DNA of 5,720 nt from an uncultured Verrucomicrobiota bacterium (GTDB lineage: Bacteria; Verrucomicrobiota; Verrucomicrobiia; Palsa-1439): contig CAIKBP010000002.1 in NCBI GenBank assembly GCA_903825695.1, positions 1 to 5,720 of the forward strand. The letters are read 5' to 3'. This document shows positions 1 through 5,692 of this stretch, one piece after another (the stretch's first letter is position 1; each line of letters begins with the position of its first letter). The notes below the pieces were generated by a model. The model was not told the origin of the DNA and did no database searches. It saw nothing but the letters and a program-made list of their open reading frames with translations. A program made the position numbers and the translations under genes.

Positions 1-294
1 GATCAACTCACGCACCAACGCCGGGCCTTCGCTCACGATGGCGCGTACCACGTCCTCCTTGCACAATCCACCGCCGCACTCCAGCGTGTCGCGCACGTGC
101 AGCTCCAATGAATCGTCCGCTGCCATCACCGCCGCAATGCCACCCTGCGCGTAGTTCGTGTTGCTCTCGGCCCGGTGTTTCTTGGTAATGACCGCCACGC
201 TGCCCACCCGCGCCGTCTTTAACGCAAACGTCAACCCAGCGATGCCACTGCCAATGACGAGGAAATCGAAGTTGTGTTGTCCGTTTGTGCCCAT
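1..294 (-). CDS. nadB: L-aspartate oxidase, N-terminal part (cut by window edge)
   Basis: The first 98 codons are present, reading from the ATG at 294-292 to the window edge with no stop. NadB is a cytoplasmic FAD flavoprotein that oxidises L-aspartate to iminoaspartate, which NadA converts to quinolinate for NAD synthesis. Visible in the sequence: a Rossmann FAD-binding motif GSGIAGL at residues 15-21 after a hydrophobic beta strand (DFLVIGSG); SNTNYAQGGIAAV at residues 44-56, the conserved FAD/substrate segment of the NadB/succinate dehydrogenase flavoprotein family; and ECGGGLC followed by VVRAIVSEGPALVRELI, which favours NadB over SdhA/FrdA. The start matches the usual NadB beginning, a few residues before the FAD strand. 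A GAGAG about 8 bases upstream is only a weak ribosome site. It lies 139 bases downstream of panC on the same strand, so it may be co-transcribed or have its own promoter. The catalytic and C-terminal domains lie outside the window. Confidence 0.93.
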   Translation of the reverse strand, partial: MGTNGQHNFDFLVIGSGIAGLTFALKTARVGSVAVITKKHRAESNTNYAQGGIAAVMAADDSLELHVRDTLECGGGLCKEDVVRAIVSEGPALVRELI

Positions 295-368
295 GTCTGC
301 TCTCGCCGCCTAATCGTGCTCCAAGCGCGATAAACCTACCAGTCTTCCCCCGCCCGTGCAACGCCCGC

Positions 369-437
369 TTGTCGCCGCGCGCCCACGAAGCGGTCATGAA
401 ACCCGGCGCATACGGCAAGATCGTGCTGATTCCCTAA
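369..437 (+). pseudogene. Possible relic: C-terminal tail of an MDR/zinc-type dehydrogenase (quinone oxidoreductase family)
   Basis: In the intergenic gap between nadB and panC, a + strand frame ends ...RAHEAVMKPGAYGKIVLIP followed by TAA at 435-437. The pattern AHxxxxxGxxxGKIVLxP is how medium-chain dehydrogenase/quinone oxidoreductase proteins usually end. Only about 20 residues look right. The residues upstream in this frame (around 336-368) do not resemble the family, and no start or remaining domain is present in the window. Its stop codon overlaps the panC stop codon on the opposite strand. I see a resemblance from memory, not a database match; a chance match in a GC-rich spacer is quite possible. 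If real, it is the last fragment of a deleted gene that once converged on panC. Confidence 0.33.
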
Positions 438-1309
438 AGGATAAGATTATCAATCAGCCGTGTTGCGCCGACGAATGCCGCGATGAGAGCGACGTCTCCA
501 CGTTTGACTTTCTGCCGTTGTTCCAGCGTTTCTCCATCGGCGATCTCCGCATAATCGAGCCGCGCAGCAGGAGCAGTCGCGATAACCTGTGCCATTGCAG
601 TCTGCAATCGTTGCGGATCGCGCTCGCCTTTGGCGAACAAGTCGCGGGCGCAGTTCAAAGCCTTCCATAAAACCAGCGCTTGAGCGCGTTCGTCGGGACT
701 TAGATACCGGTTGCGGCTGCTCATCGCCAAACCATCGGCCTCGCGCACGGTCGGCACGGACACGATCTCGATGGGATAACACAAATCGCGCACCATCCGC
801 TGGATGACTTTGAGTTGCTGATAATCTTTTTGTCCGAAGTAAGCGCGGTCGGGTTGGATAATGTTGAACAACTTTGCCACCACGGTGCAGACTCCATGGA
901 AATGGCTGGGCCGGCGTTCGCCCTCCAAACGTTTGGCGACCTGCAATTCTTCCACCCACGTGGACGCCGCCAACTGGCCCCGACCTCGAAGTCGGGGCTG
1001 GCTGCCCGGATACATCTCGTTGTCGGTCGGCGCGAACACCACTGCCACTCCTTCGCGTTCGCAAATACGGCAATCGGCTTCCAGCGGGCGGGGATACTTG
1101 GCAAAATCCTCGTTCGGCCCGAACTGCGTCGGGTTGACGTAAATGCTCACCACGACTGCGGCATTCGACTCGCGCGCCGTCCGCATCAACGCGGCATGCC
1201 CCTCATGGAGCGCGCCCATCGTCGGCACGAGGGCCAGCCCCGAAGGCTTTCGGGGCTTGATGGCGGCCACGGCGGCGTTCATCTCTTTGATTGTGCGGAT
1301 GACTTCCAC
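434..1309 (-). CDS. panC: Pantothenate synthetase (pantoate--beta-alanine ligase)
   Basis: PanC (EC 6.3.2.1) joins pantoate and beta-alanine with ATP to give pantothenate, the coenzyme A precursor, in the cytoplasm. The 291-residue protein has the nucleotide-binding PTMGALHEGH at residues 29-38, VSIYVNPTQFGPNEDFAKYPR (54-74), RPSHFHGVCTVVAKLFNI, FGQKDYQQ at about 158-165, and VREADGLAMSSRNRYL. All active-site blocks are intact. The start is a GTG at 1309-1307. A TGA stop lies two codons upstream in frame, and MEVIRTI is a normal PanC beginning; no clear Shine-Dalgarno is visible. Oddities: residues about 102-115, between MYP and STWVEEL, are about 9 longer than E. coli PanC and about 11 longer than the M. 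tuberculosis protein. This extra stretch contains a GC-rich palindrome encoding PRLRGRG. A second related palindrome encodes KPRKPSGL (18-25), just before the PTMG block. The gene is divergent from dapL and separated from its partner panB by dapL. Confidence 0.96.
   Translation of the reverse strand: MEVIRTIKEMNAAVAAIKPRKPSGLALVPTMGALHEGHAALMRTARESNAAVVVSIYVNPTQFGPNEDFAKYPRPLEADCRICEREGVAVVFAPTDNEMYPGSQPRLRGRGQLAASTWVEELQVAKRLEGERRPSHFHGVCTVVAKLFNIIQPDRAYFGQKDYQQLKVIQRMVRDLCYPIEIVSVPTVREADGLAMSSRNRYLSPDERAQALVLWKALNCARDLFAKGERDPQRLQTAMAQVIATAPAARLDYAEIADGETLEQRQKVKRGDVALIAAFVGATRLIDNLIL
977..998. repeat. GC-rich palindrome 1, inside panC
   Basis: Perfect 8-bp inverted arms, GCCCCGAC at 977-984 and GTCGGGGC at 991-998, flank CTCGAA, whose inner TCGA is itself self-complementary. 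The whole 22-mer is therefore a palindrome with one mismatched pair. Read in the panC direction it covers codons 104-111 and encodes PRLRGRG, in the part of PanC that is longer than in known homologues. Its outer seven bases (GCCCCGA/TCGGGGC) match the palindrome at 1236-1257. There is no flanking T-run and it lies inside a gene, so it is not a terminator. Confidence 0.75.
1236..1257. repeat. GC-rich palindrome 2, inside panC near the start
   Basis: Perfect 9-bp arms, AGCCCCGAA at 1236-1244 and TTCGGGGCT at 1249-1257, enclose GGCT. In the panC direction the core reads GCCCCGAAAGCCTTCGGGGC and covers codons 18-25 (KPRKPSGL). The dapB-folK palindrome at 4085-4104 reads GCCCCGAAAGCTTCCGGGGC in the same orientation, giving 18 of 20 identical positions, which is hard to explain by codon choice in an unrelated place. 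PanC length up to the PTMG motif is nearly normal here, about one residue more than E. coli or B. subtilis, so the element would have replaced rather than lengthened the local sequence. Confidence 0.75.
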
Positions 1310-1370
1310 AACTCAATCATTAGCCGCGACGGGGGCAGTCGTCACGGCAAAAACGGGTTATCCCGCCGCA

Positions 1371-1399
1371 TTGACATTCAAAACCGTTTCGTGTCTATT
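1371..1399 (+). promoter_or_regulatory. Putative sigma-70 type promoter of dapL
   Basis: A perfect -35 hexamer TTGACA at 1371-1376 is followed after 17 bases by TCTATT at 1394-1399, four of six matches to TATAAT. Transcription would begin near 1405-1407, only about 3-5 bases before the dapL ATG at 1410. This is the best promoter-like sequence in the 100-base gap between the divergent panC and dapL starts. No similarly good promoter was seen for panC on the other strand. Confidence 0.5.
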
Positions 1400-1409
1400 C
1401 AGTCCCAGC

Positions 1410-2657
1410 ATGACGGAATCGTATATTCAACAGTTATTTGCCGACCGAATTGGCGGCAAGGGCTATGGCAAGAGCGCCGAGATTTATAAATTTGAAAAGA
1501 TCAAACGCGCCAAGCGCATGGTGGCCGCCGCGCATCCTGATACCGAGTTGCTTGATCTTGGCGTTGGCGAGCCAGACGAGATGACGTTCCCACTCAGCGT
1601 GCGGGCGTTGCAGGAGGAAGCCGCCAAACCCGAAAACCGCGGGTATGCCGACAACGGCGGCCCAGAATTCCGCCGTGCAGCTGCCAGGTGGATGAAAAAC
1701 GTGTTCGGCGTCAGCGGCTTGAATCCCGAGACGGAAATCATCCACAGCATTGGCAGCAAAGCGGCATTGTCCATTCTGCCCGCTACGCTGATCAATCCCG
1801 GCGACGTAACATTGATGACCGTGCCCGGTTACCCCGTGTTCGGCACGCACGCCCGGTGGTACGGCGGCGATGTATACAATCTGAAGCTTACAGGGGAAAA
1901 CGGTTTCCTACCCGATCTGGACTCTGTGCCGCGCGACGTGCTGCGCCGCGCAAAAGTGCTGGTGTTGAATTATCCAAACAACCCAACCGGCGCCAGTGCG
2001 ACGCCTGAGTTTTTTGCCAGGGCTGTAGCGTTCGCGCGCAAAAACCATCTTGTCATTATTTCCGATGCCGCCTACGCGGCGCTGGTGTTCGAAGGCCGTC
2101 CGCTTTCGATCCTGTCCGTGCCCGGCGGGAAAGACGTGGCGGTCGAGCTACATTCAATGAGTAAGGCATTCAACATGACTGGCTGGCGTTTGGGGTTCGT
2201 ATGCGGCAATCCGTTGCTTGTCAAAGCCTATGGTGATTGCAAGGACAACACCGACAGCGGCCAGTTTCTGGCAATTCAGAAGGCATGCGCCGCCACTCTG
2301 GAGCACCCCGAGATTACGCAAAAGATCGCGGCGAAATATTCCCGCCGCATGGACCTGCTCATTGCGCTTCTCAGTAGGCTTGGTTTCAACGTGCAGAAAC
2401 CCAAGGCCTCATTTTACCTTTACGTGCGTTCACCGCGGGCTGTCGTAACTGCCGGCGGCAAACGGACAGAATTCAAAAGTGCCGAAGACGTTTCTCAATG
2501 GCTTATCGCTGAGAAACTGATTTCCACTGTACCGTGGGATGACGCCGGACCGTATCTGCGGTTTTCGGTGACATTCGCGGCCAAAGGTGAGGCCGACGAA
2601 CGACGCGTGATCAACAAGATCGAGAAACGATTCGCCGGGCTGAAATTCGGGTTCTGA
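1410..2657 (+). CDS. dapL: LL-diaminopimelate aminotransferase
   Basis: DapL (EC 2.6.1.83) is a PLP enzyme that converts tetrahydrodipicolinate directly to LL-2,6-diaminopimelate using glutamate, bypassing DapC/D/E in lysine and peptidoglycan precursor synthesis. The 415-residue protein is a complete fold-type I class I/II aminotransferase: LDLGVGEPDEMTFP, GYADNGGPEFRRAAARWM, LNYPNNPTG (about 187-194), IISDAAY, the Schiff-base lysine K252 in SMSKAFNMTGWRLGF, DNTDSGQFLAIQKA, and the C-terminal PYLRFSVTF. GYxDNGGPEF and DSGQFxxIQ are what I would expect of DapL rather than a general aspartate aminotransferase. The frame is open upstream to an ATG at 1143, but that stretch is antisense to panC; the ATG at 1410 gives the usual MTESYIQQ... 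start. No Shine-Dalgarno is visible. The dapA and dapB genes in the same window support the assignment. The gene ends 27 bases from the convergent panB stop codon. Confidence 0.92.
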   Translation: MTESYIQQLFADRIGGKGYGKSAEIYKFEKIKRAKRMVAAAHPDTELLDLGVGEPDEMTFPLSVRALQEEAAKPENRGYADNGGPEFRRAAARWMKNVFGVSGLNPETEIIHSIGSKAALSILPATLINPGDVTLMTVPGYPVFGTHARWYGGDVYNLKLTGENGFLPDLDSVPRDVLRRAKVLVLNYPNNPTGASATPEFFARAVAFARKNHLVIISDAAYAALVFEGRPLSILSVPGGKDVAVELHSMSKAFNMTGWRLGFVCGNPLLVKAYGDCKDNTDSGQFLAIQKACAATLEHPEITQKIAAKYSRRMDLLIALLSRLGFNVQKPKASFYLYVRSPRAVVTAGGKRTEFKSAEDVSQWLIAEKLISTVPWDDAGPYLRFSVTFAAKGEADERRVINKIEKRFAGLKFGF

Positions 2658-2684
2658 TATATAACGGTTAAAACACCCGTTGCG

Positions 2685-3500
2685 CTACAAAAAGCTCTGC
2701 TCCGGACCTGGAAACTTGCCTGACTCGACATCGCTCTTGTACGCAGTAAATGCCTTGCGCATCTCGTCGGTAAGGTTTGCGTAACGTTTCACGTGTTTTG
2801 GCGTGAACCGCGTGAACAACCCAAGCATGTCGTGTCCAACCAAAATCTGGCCGTCGCATCCAGCGCCTGCACCGATACCGATGGTGGGAATCTTGAGTGT
2901 TTCCGTGATCTGCTTCGCCACTGATGCGATGACGCATTCGATGACGATCGCGAAGACCCCTGCCTCTTCGAGCAGACGGGCATCACGAAGCAGTTGCTCT
3001 GCCGCTTCCGGTTTTCGTCCTTGAACTTTGTAGCCGCCTGTCTCTTTGACGGATTGTGGCAACAGGCCTATGTGACCCAATACCGGTATTCCTGCGCTCA
3101 CCAGCGCCCGCACTTGATCGAGGACAGGTTCACCGCCTTCCAACTTCACCGCCTCCGCGCCGGCTTCCACAAACCGTCGCGCGTTGCGGAGTGCATCCGC
3201 AGCCGTGGCATACGTGCGATAAGGCATGTCAGCCACAATGAGCGCGCGGGGCTTTGCCCGGGCTACTGCGCGCACGTGGTGAAGCATATCCTCCATTGTA
3301 ACGAGCAACGTATTCTCGTAGCCCAGCACTGTCATGCCGAGGGAATCCCCAACCAGAATCAGTGGCACGCCGACCTCATCCACAAGCTTGGCTGTAAAAA
3401 AATCGTACACCGCGAGAGCCGCAATCTTCTCGCCGCGCACCTTCATTGCGAGCAACGTTTTGGCGGTGATTTTTTGCTCGTTCATCTTCGTGACCATCAT
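2685..3500 (-). CDS. panB: 3-methyl-2-oxobutanoate hydroxymethyltransferase (ketopantoate hydroxymethyltransferase)
   Basis: PanB (EC 2.1.2.11) transfers a hydroxymethyl group from 5,10-methylene-tetrahydrofolate to 2-oxoisovalerate, the first committed step to pantothenate. The 271-residue TIM-barrel protein has the magnesium-binding VGDSLGM at 50-56 (D52), ADMPY with D91, AVKLEGG with K119 and E121, GHIGLLPQS with H143, the catalytic-type glutamate in IVIECV (E188), PTIGIGAGAGCDGQILVGHDMLGL, and a normal tail ending FPGPEQSFL. Nothing essential is missing. Start uncertainty: ATG codons at 3500, 3497 and 3485 are all in frame. The 3485 start (MNEQKITAKTLLAMKVRG) gives a more typical PanB N-terminus, and no start has a strong ribosome site. 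The gene begins 28 bases after folK on the same strand and is probably the last gene of the dapA-dapB-folK-panB unit. FolK feeds the folate pool that PanB uses. Confidence 0.96.
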   Translation of the reverse strand: MMVTKMNEQKITAKTLLAMKVRGEKIAALAVYDFFTAKLVDEVGVPLILVGDSLGMTVLGYENTLLVTMEDMLHHVRAVARAKPRALIVADMPYRTYATAADALRNARRFVEAGAEAVKLEGGEPVLDQVRALVSAGIPVLGHIGLLPQSVKETGGYKVQGRKPEAAEQLLRDARLLEEAGVFAIVIECVIASVAKQITETLKIPTIGIGAGAGCDGQILVGHDMLGLFTRFTPKHVKRYANLTDEMRKAFTAYKSDVESGKFPGPEQSFL

Positions 3501-3528
3501 TTGCTTCGTGGTGGTTCCAGCCTACCCG

Positions 3529-4041
3529 TTACCATTCCTGCTGCACGAATCTAACTTCTCCACCGTGCGCCGGCAACTCTCTAAGCAATATCTTTACCGT
3601 CCTGCCAGTACCCTTCACAATCATATCAGGACGAATCGTCGAGAGCGGCACCAACACGAATCGTCGTTCCGCCATGCGCGGATGCGGGATCACCAGGTTG
3701 TTTTCGAGTACTTCCTTCTCGCCGAAATACAGGATGTCGATGTCAATGGTACGCGGCGCGTTCCTGCCAGTCGACCGGACGCGTCCGTGCGCCGCCTCGT
3801 ACGCCAGGATCTTTTTCAACAGCGTCTTCGGCGCGCCTGCAAACTCGATCTCCAAAACCGCGTTCAGGAACTTCAACGAATCCGGCGCGCAATCGATAGG
3901 ATCGGTTTCATACAGTGGCGATGCCAGATGCCAACCTTCCTGAGATAGAGCAAGCAGATACCACTTCGCTTGCTGTAGGTTCAGCAAGCGGTCACCGAGG
4001 TTTGAACCCAAGGCCAATCCTACTTTCTGATGTAAACGCAC
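3529..4041 (-). CDS. folK: 2-amino-4-hydroxy-6-hydroxymethyldihydropteridine pyrophosphokinase
   Basis: FolK/HPPK (EC 2.7.6.3) transfers pyrophosphate from ATP to 6-hydroxymethyl-7,8-dihydropterin before condensation with p-aminobenzoate in folate synthesis. The 170-residue protein is of normal length and shows GLALGSNLGDR at 8-18, SPLYETDPI, a FLNAVLEIE strand, HGRVRSTGRNAPRTIDIDILYFG with the metal-binding DxD aspartates, and IPHPRMAERRFVLVPL. The start is a GTG at 4041-4039; an in-frame TAG at 4071-4069 (minus strand) limits extension. An AGGA lies about 12 bases upstream, farther than ideal. It follows dapB after an 83-base gap holding a GC-rich palindrome and precedes panB by 28 bases. 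A 9-bp inverted repeat lies within codons 18-25. Confidence 0.95.
   Translation of the reverse strand: MRLHQKVGLALGSNLGDRLLNLQQAKWYLLALSQEGWHLASPLYETDPIDCAPDSLKFLNAVLEIEFAGAPKTLLKKILAYEAAHGRVRSTGRNAPRTIDIDILYFGEKEVLENNLVIPHPRMAERRFVLVPLSTIRPDMIVKGTGRTVKILLRELPAHGGEVRFVQQEW
3967..3990. repeat. Inverted repeat inside folK
   Basis: Perfect 9-bp arms, CGCTTGCTG at 3967-3975 and CAGCAAGCG at 3982-3990, flank a 6-base spacer TAGGTT. It covers exactly folK codons 18-25 (RLLNLQQA). The arms differ from the GCCCCG palindromes, and FolK shows no insertion at this point, so it may be a chance product of the coding sequence. It could form a hairpin about 50 bases into the folK coding sequence. Confidence 0.45.
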
Positions 4042-4084
4042 TATGTAAGCGGTTCCTACACCCGATTCCTAGGCCCTTAGCACC

Positions 4085-4104
4085 GCCCCGGAAGCTTTCG
4101 GGGC
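4085..4104. repeat. GC-rich palindrome 3, between dapB and folK
   Basis: A 20-base palindrome with arms GCCCCG and CGGGGC around GAAGCTTT; the inner AAGCTT is self-complementary, leaving one G-T mismatch. In minus orientation it agrees at 18 of 20 positions with the copy in panC at 1236-1257. It lies about 20 bases after the dapB stop and about 43 bases before the folK start. There is no T-run after it on either strand, so it does not look like an ordinary intrinsic terminator, although a hairpin here could affect readthrough or stability of the dapB-folK message. Confidence 0.75.
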
Positions 4105-4124
4105 AACCTTCAGGAGAAAACGCC

Positions 4125-4808
4125 TCACCTCAGTCCCAGCACATCCTGCATGTCGTAGAGGCCGGGTTTCTGTTGAACAACCCACTTCGCGGCGCGGAGC
4201 GCGCCGCGCGCGAACGTTTCACGGCTGCTGGCGCGATGCGCAAGCTCGATTCGCTCGCCGGCTGTACCAAAGACCACGGTGTGATCGCCGACCACATCGC
4301 CGATGCGCAATGCATGAGCAGGCGTTTCCCTGCCACGAACGCCTTTGAGGATTTCCTGAAGACGTTTCGCCGTGCCGCTCGGTGCATCTTTCTTGGCTGT
4401 ATGATGCACCTCAACGATCTCGGCTTCCCATTTCGGTCCAACGATTTGGGCAACCTTGGCCGCAGCCCAAAACAGCACGTTCACACCGGTACTGAAGTTG
4501 GACGACCAGACGACCGGGACCGGTTTGGTGATCCTGCGCACCGATTGTTTTTCCTCGTCGGTATGGCCTGTGGTTCCCATAACCAGGGCTTTCTTGTGAT
4601 CAGCTGCGAGCCTGGCAACTGCCTCCGTTGCGTCGCGCGTAGAAAAGTCCACGATGACATCGCATTTCCCGACGACTTTACCAAGGTTGTCGCCAAGATC
4701 GATCTCACCAACGAGTTGAAGCTCGGGATCGGCCTGCGCACAGGCAACCAACGCACGCCCCACGCGACCTTTCGCGCCGCAGATGACGATTTTAACCGGG
4801 TTGCTCAT
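4125..4808 (-). CDS. dapB: 4-hydroxy-tetrahydrodipicolinate reductase
   Basis: DapB (EC 1.17.1.8) reduces the DapA product to tetrahydrodipicolinate with NAD(P)H, supplying the substrate of DapL. The 227-residue protein has the Rossmann motif CGAKGRVG at 10-17, an acidic GEID (34-37) where the cofactor ribose is usually contacted, IVDFS (52-56), MGTTG (77-81), SSNFSTGVN (102-110), the catalytic signature EIVEVHHTAKKDAPSGTA (130-147) with K139 aligning with the proton-donor lysine, and GDHTVVFGTAGERIELAHRASSRETFARGALRAAKWV. It is somewhat shorter than E. coli DapB (about 270), mainly because the segment after GEID is compact; no active-site block is lost. Its ATG overlaps the dapA stop as ATGA at 4808-4805, implying translational coupling. 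A long + strand frame lies opposite it but has no protein-like features. Confidence 0.96.
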   Translation of the reverse strand: MSNPVKIVICGAKGRVGRALVACAQADPELQLVGEIDLGDNLGKVVGKCDVIVDFSTRDATEAVARLAADHKKALVMGTTGHTDEEKQSVRRITKPVPVVWSSNFSTGVNVLFWAAAKVAQIVGPKWEAEIVEVHHTAKKDAPSGTAKRLQEILKGVRGRETPAHALRIGDVVGDHTVVFGTAGERIELAHRASSRETFARGALRAAKWVVQQKPGLYDMQDVLGLR

Positions 4809-5692
4809 GCCTTCACCAAACCGAGTTTCTGAAGTGTCTTCCTCAACTGCGACTTATTGCTCTCAGCCATAGGCACCAGCGGCAGACGGTATGTCTCTTC
4901 AATTTGGCCCATCATCGCCAGTGCCGCCTTGAGCGGGATAGGGTTGGTCTCGATGAACAAATCCTTGAACAATGGAAAGAGTTTCGCGTGAATCTGTCCG
5001 GCCCGCGTGAAATCGCCTTTCAGCGCCGCGTGCACCAAATCCGCGACCTCGCGAGGCACGACGTTGGACGCCACGCTGATGGTACCTTGCGCGCCCACGG
5101 CCATCATTGGCAGTGTGAGCGAGTCGTCGCCCGACAGGATGCAGAAATTGCGGTCCACCAGCGCGCTCATCTGGCTGACCCGATCCACATTACCCGTCGA
5201 TTCTTTGAGTCCGACGACTTTATCTGGCAAATCGCGATGGAGCCTCGCCATCGTGTCGTTCGAGACGTCGACACCCGTGCGGCCCGGAATGTTATAGATA
5301 ATAATCGGCAGTCCGCCTTCCTCCGCAATCGCGCGGAAGTGCGCGTACAAACCCGCCTGCGTTGGCTTGTTGTAGTAGGGCGCGACCTGCAACGAGGCGT
5401 CGGCGCCCACTTTTTTGGCGTGTTGTGTCAGGGAAATGGCTTCAGCGGTAGAATTTGAGCCGGTGCCCGCGATGACTTTGCAGCGGCCAGCGGCGAATTT
5501 CACAACGAGTTCGATCACTCGATCGTGTTCCTCATAGCTCAGTGTTGGCGATTCGCCCGTCGTGCCGCATGGAACAAGTCCATCCACGCCACCACGAATC
5601 TGTATCTCGACCAACTCGCGTAGTCGGTTCTCATCCACTGCGCCGTTCTTGGTGAATGGGGTGACCGATGCCGTATAAGCGCCTGTAAACAT
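4805..5692 (-). CDS. dapA: 4-hydroxy-tetrahydrodipicolinate synthase
   Basis: DapA (EC 4.3.3.7) condenses pyruvate with aspartate semialdehyde, the committed step of the diaminopimelate/lysine pathway. The 295-residue TIM-barrel lyase carries CGTTGES with T44-T45, VAPYYNKPTQ with Y107, IIIYNIPGRTG with Y133 and R138, VVGLKEST with the Schiff-base lysine K163, the SGDD loop, and NPIPLKAAL near the C-terminus. All catalytic residues are in place and the length is typical. The start at 5692 (MFTGAYTASVTPF) is the canonical N-terminus; no strong Shine-Dalgarno is visible in the 28 bases left before the window edge, so the promoter cannot be judged. dapB follows with a 4-base ATGA overlap. This is probably the first gene of the minus-strand unit dapA-dapB-folK-panB visible here, although earlier genes could lie outside the window. 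Confidence 0.97.
   Translation of the reverse strand: MFTGAYTASVTPFTKNGAVDENRLRELVEIQIRGGVDGLVPCGTTGESPTLSYEEHDRVIELVVKFAAGRCKVIAGTGSNSTAEAISLTQHAKKVGADASLQVAPYYNKPTQAGLYAHFRAIAEEGGLPIIIYNIPGRTGVDVSNDTMARLHRDLPDKVVGLKESTGNVDRVSQMSALVDRNFCILSGDDSLTLPMMAVGAQGTISVASNVVPREVADLVHAALKGDFTRAGQIHAKLFPLFKDLFIETNPIPLKAALAMMGQIEETYRLPLVPMAESNKSQLRKTLQKLGLVKA

Noticed and set aside
1..4. Window begins with GATC, as in a restriction-cloned fragment end
   Set aside because: One four-base match is uninformative; it may reflect library construction or chance.
8..418. Minus-strand open frame of 136 codons
   Set aside because: It is out of frame with nadB, whose first 98 residues match L-aspartate oxidase; this is a shadow frame.
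1143..1409. N-terminal extension of the dapL frame by 89 codons from an upstream ATG
   Set aside because: Most of it is antisense to the panC N-terminus, it crosses the putative promoter, and DapL family proteins begin at about the 1410 ATG.
815..1489. Plus-strand open frame of 224 codons
   Set aside because: It is antisense to panC and overlaps the start of dapL in another frame, with no protein-like motifs.
3245..3272. GGGC TTT GCCC with surrounding CGCG repeats in panB
   Set aside because: The pairing is short and imperfect, it encodes normal PanB sequence (RAVARAKPRAL), and it does not match the palindrome family.
3999..4009. GGTTTGAACCC, resembling a tRNA T-arm
   Set aside because: It lies inside folK codons, and no acceptor stem, anticodon arm or D-arm can be found around it.
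4188..4208. Perfect 9-bp inverted repeat CGCGGCGCG / CGCGCCGCG with GAG loop
   Set aside because: It encodes the conserved DapB segment FARGALRAAKW; GCG/CGC codons for the Ala/Arg run explain it, and its arms do not match the GCCCCG palindromes.
3915..4832. Long + strand open frame (305 codons) opposite dapB and the end of folK
   Set aside because: It is antisense to genes with intact catalytic motifs, shows no recognisable domain, and is explained by codon bias in GC-rich DNA.
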